NCBI RefSeq assembly: GCF_003254665.1
Contig: NZ_QHGY01000010.1
Span: 1-64,000 of the forward strand
DNA length: 64,000 nucleotides
Direction of reading: 5' to 3'
Source: Billgrantia lactosivorans
GTDB lineage: Bacteria > Pseudomonadota > Gammaproteobacteria > Pseudomonadales > Halomonadaceae
Shown: positions 57,143 through 64,000 of the stretch, in pieces
How the letters are laid out: the number at the start of each line of letters is the position of its first letter
How positions within the stretch are numbered: position 1 is the first letter of the stretch
Translations under genes and position numbers: made by a program
The notes under the pieces: model-generated
What the model was told of the DNA's origin: nothing
Seen by the model: only the letters and a program-made list of their open reading frames with translations
Databases searched by the model: none

Positions 57143-58465
57143 ATGAGTGAACTTGCCGAGTTGAGCTACGCGCTCGATACCTTCTATTTCCTGATCTGCG
57201 GCGTGCTGGTGATGTGGATGGCCGCCGGTTTCTCGATGCTCGAGGCCGGCCTGGTTCGCGCCAAGAACACCGCCGAGATCCTGACCAAGAACATCGCCCT
57301 GTTCGCCATCGCCTGCACCATGTACCTGCTGGTGGGCTACGCCATCATGTACTCGAGCGATGCCGGCGGCCTGCTGCCCAACCTGGGCGTGCTGATCGGC
57401 GGCGAGAACGGCGTCGAGGCGGTGACCGCCGGCGGCGACGATGCCCCCTACTACTCCATGCGCGCCGACTTCTTCTTCCAGGTAGTGTTCGTCGCCACTG
57501 CCATGTCGATCGTCTCCGGCGCCGTGGCCGAGCGCATGAAGCTGTGGGCCTTCCTCGCCTTCGCCGTGGTCATGACCGGTATCATCTACCCGGTCTCGGG
57601 CTACTGGACCTGGGGCGGCGGCTGGCTCTCCGAGCTGGGCTTCTCCGACTATGCCGGCTCGGGCATCGTGCACATGGCCGGGGCGGCCGCGGCGCTGGCC
57701 GGCGTGCTGATCCTCGGCCCGCGCAAGGGCAAGTACGGCAAGGACGGCAGCATCCATGCGATCCCCGGCGCCAACCTGCCGCTGGCCACCGTGGGCACCT
57801 TCATCCTGTGGATGGGCTGGTTCGGCTTCAACGGCGGCTCCGAGCTCAAGCTCTCCGACGTCGCCTCGGCCAACAATGTCGCCCAGGTGCTGGTCAATAC
57901 CAATGCCGCCGCCGCCGGTGGCGTGATCGCCGCGCTGGTACTGGCCAAGCTGTGGTTCCGCAAGGCCGACCTGACCATGGCGTTGAACGGCGCCCTGGCC
58001 GGGCTGGTGGCCATCACCGCGGGTCCGCTGACACCCTCGGCGCTGGGCGCCACGCTGATCGGCGCCGTGGGCGGGATGATCGTGGTGGCGGCCATCGTGA
58101 CGCTCGACAAGCTCAGGATCGACGACCCGGTCGGCGCCATCTCGGTGCATGGCGTGGTCGGCATCTGGGGCCTGCTGGCGGTACCGCTGTCCGACGGCGA
58201 TGCCAGCTTCGGCGCCCAGATCATCGGCGCGATCGCCATCTTCGCCTGGGTCTTCGCCGCCAGCCTGGCCGTGTGGCTGATCATCAAGGCGATCATGGGC
58301 GTCCGGGTCAGCGAGGAGGAGGAGTACGAGGGGGTCGACCTGGCCGAGTGCGGCATGGAGGCGTACCCCGAGTTCAGCGTCGCCCGGGTCTATGGCGGCG
58401 GCGGACGCCCGCAGACCGGCGGCTTTGCGGCGGGCGCGCCGCTCGGCCAGCCGCACGCCGAATAG
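57143..58465 (+). CDS. amtB: Ammonium transporter AmtB
   Basis: This 440-residue inner-membrane channel of 11 helices begins without a cleavable signal peptide: YALDTFYFLICGVLVMWMAAGFSMLEAGLVRAKN is TM1. The twin histidines of the pore lie in GSGIVHMAGAAAALAG and SVHGVVGIWGLLAV, and GWFGFNGGSEL is the conserved mid-membrane block. The C-terminal tail contacts GlnK; here it continues past the family core with a Gly-rich ~35-residue extension (YGGGGRPQTGGFAAG). It is co-transcribed with the upstream glnK and ends in a strong terminator. Confidence 0.96.
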   Translation: MSELAELSYALDTFYFLICGVLVMWMAAGFSMLEAGLVRAKNTAEILTKNIALFAIACTMYLLVGYAIMYSSDAGGLLPNLGVLIGGENGVEAVTAGGDDAPYYSMRADFFFQVVFVATAMSIVSGAVAERMKLWAFLAFAVVMTGIIYPVSGYWTWGGGWLSELGFSDYAGSGIVHMAGAAAALAGVLILGPRKGKYGKDGSIHAIPGANLPLATVGTFILWMGWFGFNGGSELKLSDVASANNVAQVLVNTNAAAAGGVIAALVLAKLWFRKADLTMALNGALAGLVAITAGPLTPSALGATLIGAVGGMIVVAAIVTLDKLRIDDPVGAISVHGVVGIWGLLAVPLSDGDASFGAQIIGAIAIFAWVFAASLAVWLIIKAIMGVRVSEEEEYEGVDLAECGMEAYPEFSVARVYGGGGRPQTGGFAAGAPLGQPHAE

Positions 58466-58938
<473 letters not shown>

Positions 58939-58939
<1 letters not shown>

Positions 58940-58987
58940 GCTCGAAGCTCGAAGCTCGAAGCTCGAAGCTCGAAGCTCGAAGCTCGA
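58939..58987 (+). repeat. Seven perfect AGCTCGA heptanucleotide repeats
   Basis: AGCTCGA is repeated seven times without error, starting at the last base of the PII stop codon. A further partial unit follows (AGC). The tract sits between the gene and its terminator (59009-59036), inside the 3' untranslated region. Seven-base units would not keep a frame, so it is non-coding and prone to slippage. Confidence 0.95.
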
Positions 58988-59008
58988 AGCCAGACAGCTT
59001 ATACAAGA

Positions 59009-59036
59009 ACCCCGGGGCCTGCCCCGGGGTCTTTTC
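59009..59036 (+). terminator. Intrinsic terminator after the second PII gene
   Basis: The stem ACCCCGGGG / CCCCGGGGT with loop CCTG is followed by CTTTTC. It lies between converging PII and fpr genes and probably ends the PII message. Confidence 0.85.
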
Positions 59037-59057
59037 TTCAATCGTGCAACTCGAGGC

Positions 59058-59834
59058 TTACTTCTCGACGAAGGCGCGCTCGATCACGTAGTCCCCCGGC
59101 TCGCCCATGCGCGGCGAGATGTTGAAGCCCAGGTCGTCGAGCAGCGCGCTGGTCTCGTCGAGCATCGCCGGGCTGCCACAGATCATGGCGCGGTCCTGCT
59201 TGGGGTCCATCGGCGCCACGCCGGTGTCCTCGAACAGCTTGCCGCTGCGGATGTGATCGGTGAGCCGGCCCATGGTATGGAATTCCTCGCGGGTCACGGT
59301 GGGGTAGTAGACCAGCTTCTCGCGAATGTCGTCACCCAGGTACTCGTGGGCCGGCAATTCCTTCTGGATGAAGTCGGCATAGGCCAGTTCACTGACGCTG
59401 CGCACGCCGTGCACCAGGATCACCTTCTCGAAGCGCTCGTACACCTCGGGGTCCTGGATCAGGCTCATGAACGGCGCCAGGCCGGTGCCGGTGGAGAGGA
59501 AATAGAGGTTGCGCCCCGGCAGCAGGTCGTCGGTGACCAGGGTGCCGGTGGGCTTGCGGCTGACCATGATCTGGTCGCCCACCTTGAGGTGCTGCAGGCG
59601 CGAGGTCAGCGGGCCGTCGGGCACCTTGATGCTGAAGAACTCGAGATGGTCCTCGTAGTTGGGGCTGGCGATGGAGTAGGCCCGCATCAGCGGCTTGCCG
59701 TTGACTTCCAGGCCGATCATCACGAACTGGCCGTTCTTGAAGCGCAGGCTACGCTCACGGGTGGTGCGGAAGCTGAAGAGCGTGTCGTTCCAGTGATGGA
59801 CGCTAAGCACCTCTTCCAACGCAAACTTGCTCAT
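59058..59834 (-). CDS. fpr: Ferredoxin(flavodoxin)-NADP+ reductase
   Basis: This 258-residue FAD protein has RAYSIASPNYEDHLEFF (FAD-binding RxYS), VPDGPLTSRLQHLKVGD, LYFLSTGTGLAPFMSLIQDPEVYERF (NADP site), MICGSPAM and the C-terminal GEPGDYVIERAFVEK of bacterial class I FNR-like enzymes. It exchanges electrons between NADPH and ferredoxin/flavodoxin and helps against oxidative stress. It is divergent from a LysR regulator in the same arrangement as Pseudomonas fprA-finR. Confidence 0.95.
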   Translation of the reverse strand: MSKFALEEVLSVHHWNDTLFSFRTTRERSLRFKNGQFVMIGLEVNGKPLMRAYSIASPNYEDHLEFFSIKVPDGPLTSRLQHLKVGDQIMVSRKPTGTLVTDDLLPGRNLYFLSTGTGLAPFMSLIQDPEVYERFEKVILVHGVRSVSELAYADFIQKELPAHEYLGDDIREKLVYYPTVTREEFHTMGRLTDHIRSGKLFEDTGVAPMDPKQDRAMICGSPAMLDETSALLDDLGFNISPRMGEPGDYVIERAFVEK

Positions 59835-59861
59835 GCCGGCTCCTTTCTATTCCAATTTCGA

Positions 59862-59896
59862 ATAATGCAACGGGCAAATCGATTTGCTTGCATTAT
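59862..59896. promoter_or_regulatory. Long nested palindrome in the fpr-LysR intergenic region
   Basis: ATAATGCAA (59862-59870) and TTGCATTAT (59888-59896) enclose a perfect 14-bp palindrome GCAAATCGATTTGC (59874-59887); a CGG triplet on one side only breaks the symmetry. It lies 28 nt before the fpr start and covers where the fpr promoter should be. It is a good candidate operator for the divergent LysR protein. Confidence 0.6.
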
Positions 59897-59930
59897 AAGA
59901 GCGCAAGGTTTATCTGTTAATTGGATTGTA

Positions 59931-59947
59931 TGGATAACCTTTATCCA
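59931..59947. promoter_or_regulatory. Inverted repeat next to the LysR gene start
   Basis: TGGATAA-CCT-TTATCCA is a perfect 7-bp inverted repeat 33 nt upstream of the LysR start codon. The A/T-rich arms and T-N-A symmetry suit an LTTR auto-regulatory site. Confidence 0.5.
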
Positions 59948-59980
59948 GACTACTGATATAGGTCAAAGACGAGCCCCTTC

Positions 59981-60907
59981 ATGCACTTCACCCTGCGCCA
60001 ACTCGAGGTCTTCGTTGCCGTCGCCCAGCACGAGAGCGTGTCGCGCGCCGCGCGTGCGCTCGCGCTGTCGCAGTCGGCCACCAGCACCGCCCTGGCCGAG
60101 CTCGAACGCCAGTTCGACTGCCAGCTGCTCGACCGCGTCGGCAAGCGGCTGCGGCTCAACGCGCTGGGCTTCCAGCTGCTGCCCAAGGCGGTGGCGCTGC
60201 TCGACCGCGCCGAGGAGATCGAGGAGATCCTGCATGGCCAGCAGGGCATCGGCTCCCTCGACGTGGGCGCCACCCTGACCATCGGCAACTACCTGGCCAC
60301 CCTGCTGATCAGCGACTTCATGCAGCGCCACCCGGGCAGCCGGGTGCGCCTGGCGGTGCGCAATACCCGCGAGATCGTCGACCGCGTGCGCCAGCACGAG
60401 CTCGACCTGGGGCTCATCGAGGGGCACTGCGAGGAGGAGGACGTGATCACCCAGCCGTGGGTGGAGGACGAGCTGTCGGTATTCTGCTCGCCGCGCCATC
60501 CACTGGCCGGGCAGGGGGCGGTGGAGCTCGACCGCCTGCTGCGCGAGGCGTGGATCATGCGCGAGCAGGGCTCGGGCACGCGCATGACACTGGAGCAGGC
60601 CGCGCGCCACCGGCGCGGGCGCTTCAACACCCTGCTGGAGCTGGAGCACACCGAGGGCATCAAGCGCGCGGTGGAGTCGGGGCTCGGCATCGGCTGCGTC
60701 TCGAGGCTGGCGCTGCGCGACGCCTTCCGTCGCGGCAGCCTGGTGCCGATTCCCACGCCCGAGCTCGACCTGAGCCGCCAGTTCGCCTTCATCTGGCACC
60801 GCCACAAGTACCTGGCCACCGGCATGCGCGAGTTCCTGCGCCTGTGCCGGCAGATGACCGAAGGGGTCAGGCGCAGCGACGAGATCGACCTGCCGCCGGT
60901 GTCCTGA
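59981..60907 (+). CDS. LysR-family regulator, FinR-like
   Basis: This 308-residue LTTR has the HTH HFTLRQLEVFVAVAQHESVSRAARALALSQSATSTALAELERQFDCQLLDRVGKRLRLN and an effector-binding domain (GATLTIGNYLATLLISDFMQRHPG; EDELSVFCSPRHPLAG; VESGLGIGCVSRLAL). In Pseudomonas the divergent LysR protein FinR activates fprA under superoxide stress. Position, spacing and size agree, so the same role is inferred. No Cys-based redox motif is obvious. Confidence 0.85.
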   Translation: MHFTLRQLEVFVAVAQHESVSRAARALALSQSATSTALAELERQFDCQLLDRVGKRLRLNALGFQLLPKAVALLDRAEEIEEILHGQQGIGSLDVGATLTIGNYLATLLISDFMQRHPGSRVRLAVRNTREIVDRVRQHELDLGLIEGHCEEEDVITQPWVEDELSVFCSPRHPLAGQGAVELDRLLREAWIMREQGSGTRMTLEQAARHRRGRFNTLLELEHTEGIKRAVESGLGIGCVSRLALRDAFRRGSLVPIPTPELDLSRQFAFIWHRHKYLATGMREFLRLCRQMTEGVRRSDEIDLPPVS

Positions 60908-60918
60908 CGCCTCCCGCG

Positions 60919-62988
60919 CTAGCGGTCGCGCCGGCGCAGCGTGAAGCCGCCGACCACCCGGGCCAGGCGGTCGGCCTGCTCGCTGAGCCGCTCGGCGGCG
61001 GTGGTCGACTCCTCCACCAGCGCCGCGTTCTGCTGGATCGTGCGGTCGAGGTCGGCCACCGCCACGCTGACCTGGCCGATACCGTCGCTCTGCTCGCCGG
61101 CGGCCATGCTGATCTCGCCGAGCATGTGGGCCACCCGGTTCACGCTGGCCATCAGCTCGCCCATGCTCTCGCCGGCACGCCCCACCAGCTCGGTGCCACC
61201 GACGACGCGCTGGGTCGAGGCCTCGATCAGCGCGCGGATGTCGCGCGAGGCCTCGGCGCTGCGGGTGGCGAGCTGGCGCACCTCGCCGGCCACCACGGCG
61301 AAGCCGCGGCCGTGCTCGCCGGCCCGCGCCGCCTCGACCGAGGCGTTGAGCGCCAGCAGGTTGGTCTGGAAGGCGATGCCGTCGATGACCTTGACGATCT
61401 CGCCGATCCGCTCCGACGAGCGGCTGATCTCCTGCATGGTTTCCACCACCTGGCCGACCGTCTCGCCGGAGCGCTGGGCGACCTCGGCGGCGGACTTCGA
61501 CAGGCCGTTGGCCTCGCGCGAGGAGGCCGAGGTATGCTCGACAGTGGCCGAGATCTGCTCCATCGAGGCCGAGGTCTGCTGCAGGCTGGCGGCGGCCCGC
61601 TCGGTGCGCCGCGACAGATCCTCGCCGCCGCTGGCGATCTCGCTGGCCGCCACGCGCACCGATTCGCTGCTGTCGCGCACGTCGAGCAGCACGTCGTGGA
61701 TCTTGTCGACGAAGGCGTTGAACTGGGTGGCCAGCTCGGCGCTCTCGTCGCGCCCGCGCACCGGCAGCCGCTGGGTCAGGTCGCCGTTGCCGCTGGCGAT
61801 CTCGCGCATGCGCTCGGCCAGCAGGCGCAGCGGCCGCGAGACGCGGGTGCCGACCCACCACAGCGCGGCGAGTCCCAGCGCCGCCAGCAGCAGGCCGACC
61901 AGCGCCATGCCCAGGGTGTCGGCACGGCGCTGCTCGCCGAGCACCTCCTGCAGGGCCGCGAGCTCGGCCATCACGGCCTCCTCGGGCAGGCGGATCAGCA
62001 GCGTCCAGGGCGCATCGCTGGCCCCCATGGTAAAGGGCTGGTAGCGCTCCAGCATGCCCTCCCGCGCCAGGCTGACGCTGGCCCCCTCCTCTCGCGCCCG
62101 GTCGATGGCGCCGAGCACCTCGGCGTCGAAGGTCTCGCTCGCCGCGCTGCCGAGCCGCCCGGCGTCGGCGGTATGGGCCACCAGGCCGCCGTGCCCGGCG
62201 ATCAACGCCATCTCGCCCGCGCCGCCATAGAGCGCCTGGTTGGCCTCGAGCAGCAGCTCCTGGATGAAGTCGAGCGCCAGGTCGACCCCGGCGACGCCGC
62301 GGAATTCGCCGTCGACCAGGATCGGCACGTTGAACGAGGTGACCAGCAGCGTCTCATCGCCGTACTCGTAGGGCGCCGGGTCGATGATGCAGGGTGCCAG
62401 GGTCTCGCGCGGGCAGAGATAGTACTCGCCTTCGCGCACGCCGCTGGCGAGGGCCGTGGTGCTCTCCATGGTCTCGCCTAGCGGCAGCACCTCGACCTCC
62501 CCCTCGCCGCTGCGATACCACCACGGCATGAAGCGCCCGCTGCCGTCGTAGCCGTCGCTCTCGCCGAGATCGGCGTACAGCGCATCGCGGCCGAAGGCGT
62601 CGGGCTCCCAGCCGATGAAGGCATCGAGCAGCGAGGCGTTCTCGACCACGGTCTGGCGTACCAGGTTGGAGAGTTCGCGCCGGCTCAGGGAGAGCGCGCG
62701 TCGGCCGCTGGCGTCCTGCTGGCCCATCAGGGCGTTGGCGTCGGCCAGCTGGGTGGCCAGCGTCAGCGCATGCTCGAGCTCACGCTGGATGCGGCCGGCC
62801 TCGGCGTCCGCCAGCACCGCCAGGCGTTCGTCGATGGCCCCCTCGAGCAGCTCACGGGTATGGGACTCGACGGTCTGCTGGGTGCGCGCCGAGGAGAACA
62901 GTCCGTAGACGACCAGGGCCACGACCACGGCCAGCAGGCAGGGGCCGGCCAGCAGGACCACGAACTGGCGGATCGATCTGAGATGCAT
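60919..62988 (-). CDS. Methyl-accepting chemotaxis protein with dCACHE-type sensor
   Basis: This 689-residue chemoreceptor has TM1 [22 protein letters not shown], a large periplasmic domain (about 35-350) with CACHE features ([33 protein letters not shown]), TM2 (about 360-385, [20 protein letters not shown]), a HAMP domain and a signalling domain. The hairpin tip is [40 protein letters not shown]. Gln/Glu methylation segments flank it. The ligand is unknown; amino acids or organic acids are typical for dCACHE. No C-terminal CheR-docking pentapeptide is present (end FTLRRRDR). The start at 62988 is chosen over 63030. Confidence 0.92.
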   Translation of the reverse strand: MHLRSIRQFVVLLAGPCLLAVVVALVVYGLFSSARTQQTVESHTRELLEGAIDERLAVLADAEAGRIQRELEHALTLATQLADANALMGQQDASGRRALSLSRRELSNLVRQTVVENASLLDAFIGWEPDAFGRDALYADLGESDGYDGSGRFMPWWYRSGEGEVEVLPLGETMESTTALASGVREGEYYLCPRETLAPCIIDPAPYEYGDETLLVTSFNVPILVDGEFRGVAGVDLALDFIQELLLEANQALYGGAGEMALIAGHGGLVAHTADAGRLGSAASETFDAEVLGAIDRAREEGASVSLAREGMLERYQPFTMGASDAPWTLLIRLPEEAVMAELAALQEVLGEQRRADTLGMALVGLLLAALGLAALWWVGTRVSRPLRLLAERMREIASGNGDLTQRLPVRGRDESAELATQFNAFVDKIHDVLLDVRDSSESVRVAASEIASGGEDLSRRTERAAASLQQTSASMEQISATVEHTSASSREANGLSKSAAEVAQRSGETVGQVVETMQEISRSSERIGEIVKVIDGIAFQTNLLALNASVEAARAGEHGRGFAVVAGEVRQLATRSAEASRDIRALIEASTQRVVGGTELVGRAGESMGELMASVNRVAHMLGEISMAAGEQSDGIGQVSVAVADLDRTIQQNAALVEESTTAAERLSEQADRLARVVGGFTLRRRDR

Positions 62989-63103
62989 GGGCGCTCTCGC
63001 TGAAGTGGACACGGATGGCAGCGAAGACAACTTCGCATCGGTGTCCGCTCTATCGGCAAGAGCGCCCCTATCTTGAGACGAAAGTTCGAGAAGCGGGTCG
63101 CGA

Positions 63104-63532
63104 TCAGCGCATATCGCTGACGGCCTCCTGGATATCGTGCAGCGGCGCCTTGGACAGGTCCTTGTCGAGGGTATGGATGATCAGCTTGCTGGTCGGTCCG
63201 TCGAGCTTGTCGCGCAGCACGCCGAGGAAGCGCGGCGGGGCGACCAGGATCAGCTTGTCCATGCTGTTGTCGACCCGGGCCTTGTAGATGCGCTCGGCGA
63301 TCTGCTTGGCGAAGATCTCGGCCTCATGGTCCAGGGCGACACTGTCGCCACGGCTGGCGCGACGCGTATGCGCCGTCGACTCGTCGACGCTGCCAGTGGC
63401 CCCGGTGACCAGGTCGCCCTCGTGCAGGCGCCCCTCGGCGTGCACCAGGCTCTCCCTCTCCTCCAGCTTGAGCGCATCGCGGGTGAACACGCGCGCCCGC
63501 GCCGCATCGGCCACCACGATATACGTTGTCAT
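63104..63532 (-). CDS. Host-attachment family protein (Host_attach, baeRF-like)
   Basis: This 142-residue cytoplasmic protein starts [40 protein letters not shown] and continues with [20 protein letters not shown] and [20 protein letters not shown], the pattern of the family first described as required for attachment to host cells in Agrobacterium. Comparative work relates the family to release-factor eRF1 domain 2/3-like folds, suggesting ribosome-linked or nucleic-acid functions rather than adhesion. The true role here is unknown. A GGAGAGGC site precedes the start. Confidence 0.85.
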   Translation of the reverse strand: MTTYIVVADAARARVFTRDALKLEERESLVHAEGRLHEGDLVTGATGSVDESTAHTRRASRGDSVALDHEAEIFAKQIAERIYKARVDNSMDKLILVAPPRFLGVLRDKLDGPTSKLIIHTLDKDLSKAPLHDIQEAVSDMR

Positions 63533-63550
63533 AGCCTCTCCTTGAGTCGG

Positions 63551-63598
63551 GTTGAAGGAAGATGCCCGCCATCCCGTTGCGGGCGATCTTCCTTCAAC
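63551..63598. repeat. Long near-perfect hairpin between the permease and host-attachment genes
   Basis: Arms of 19 and 20 nt (63551-63569 and 63579-63598) pair with a single bulged C; the outer 13 bp begin GTTGAAGGAAGAT. The loop is CATCCCGTT. There is no T-tract on either strand. On the minus strand it follows the end of the permease gene and precedes the host-attachment gene by 19 nt, so it may terminate or stabilise the permease message. Confidence 0.75.
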
Positions 63599-63628
63599 AT
63601 GGCAAGCAGACTCCGCAGGGTCAACCGG

Positions 63629-64000
63629 CTACAGCACCCTGCTGCGCAGCAGGCTGGTGACCGCCTCGCCGAGCAGCACCAGGACGATGATGGCGATCAG
63701 GATGGTGGCCACGGTGGGCCAGGCGAAGGTGTCGATGGCGCCCTGCAGGATCACCCCGATGCCGCCGGCGCCCACCAGGCCCAGCACCGTCGATTCGCGG
63801 ATGTTGATGTCCCAACGCAGGATGACGATGGCGAAGAAGGCAGGCATCACCTGGGGCACGACGGCGTAGGCGATCACCTTGGCCTTGGAGGCGCCGGTGG
63901 CCTCCATCGCCTCCACCGGGCGGCGGTCGATCTCCTCGATCGCCTCGCCCATCAGCTTGCCGATGAAGCCCACCGAGCGGAACATGATGGCGAGTATCCC
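63629..64000 (-). CDS. phnE: ABC transporter permease, PhnE-like, C-terminal part (cut by window edge)
   Basis: The minus-strand frame is open from the window end (GILAIMFRSVGFIGKL) to a stop at 63629, giving 123 residues. MGEAIEEIDRRPVEAMEATGASKAKVIAYAVVPQVMPAF is the EAA coupling loop typical of phosphonate permeases (EAIE..D..P.EA..A.GA), and RWDINIRESTVLGLVGAGGIG, followed by TILIAIIVLVLLGEAVTSLLR, are the final helices. Substrate class (phosphonate, phosphite or phosphate ester) is inferred from family similarity only. The rest of the operon lies beyond the window. Confidence 0.88.
   Translation of the reverse strand, partial: GILAIMFRSVGFIGKLMGEAIEEIDRRPVEAMEATGASKAKVIAYAVVPQVMPAFFAIVILRWDINIRESTVLGLVGAGGIGVILQGAIDTFAWPTVATILIAIIVLVLLGEAVTSLLRSRVL

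Overview
This is a GC-rich, densely coded stretch of a gammaproteobacterial chromosome, most likely from Halomonas or a close relative (Halomonadaceae). The best evidence is a complete teaABCD cluster (30141-33691) for ectoine TRAP uptake, whose TeaA is recognisably close to the Halomonas elongata protein. It is supported by gammaproteobacterial neighbourhoods: hemCDXY opposite argH-lptM-lysA-dapF-DUF484-xerC-HAD, engB opposite cytochrome c4-dsbA, and yifB-ubiK next to glnK-amtB. Almost everything is chromosomal core. I see no phage, transposase, CRISPR array, tRNA or rRNA.

Layout: 1-2273 glycolytic genes (end of pyk, mgsA, pgi). 2295-3082 two overlapping crcB fluoride channel genes. 3363-8401 a large MscS-type channel and a PQQ dehydrogenase with a separate membrane subunit. 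8479-13001 the hemCDXY haem operon (minus strand). 13256-19429 argH, lptM, lysA, dapF, DUF484, xerC and a HAD phosphatase. 19438-22607 engB, cytochrome c4, dsbA and an EEP hydrolase. 22715-24677 an orphan TRAP DctQM pair. 24680-30038 housekeeping genes (YqaA-like, thiD, usp, dtd, ABC-F, TIGR02444). 30141-33691 teaABCD. 33852-37766 FKBP isomerase, PHB-depolymerase-like esterase, SCO1 pair and AEC transporter. 37767-38312 a non-coding RNA region. 38313-42881 LysR/EamA pair, trmB-thiG-thiS, DUF423 and a thioesterase. 43108-50450 a two-component system next to a fructose-type ABC importer and a second binding protein. 50541-52721 glcB. 53028-56480 hydrolase, lipoprotein, yifB and ubiK. 56590-58939 the NtrC/sigma-54 nitrogen locus glnK-amtB-glnK. 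59058-64000 fpr/finR, a chemoreceptor, a host-attachment-family protein and the end of a phosphonate-type permease.

The most unusual element is the gene-free block 37767-38312. A sigma-70 promoter overlapping a Fur-box-like sequence drives a ~115-nt RNA that ends in an intrinsic terminator and resembles the iron-responsive PrrF sRNAs of Pseudomonas. It is followed by a tandem array of 76-77-nt units. Each unit repeats the putative seed CTCATTGCT, and the first four also carry an intrinsic terminator. The units alternate in two flavours (A-B-A-B-A), giving a 153-bp higher-order repeat. I know of no described iron-sRNA locus with this layout.
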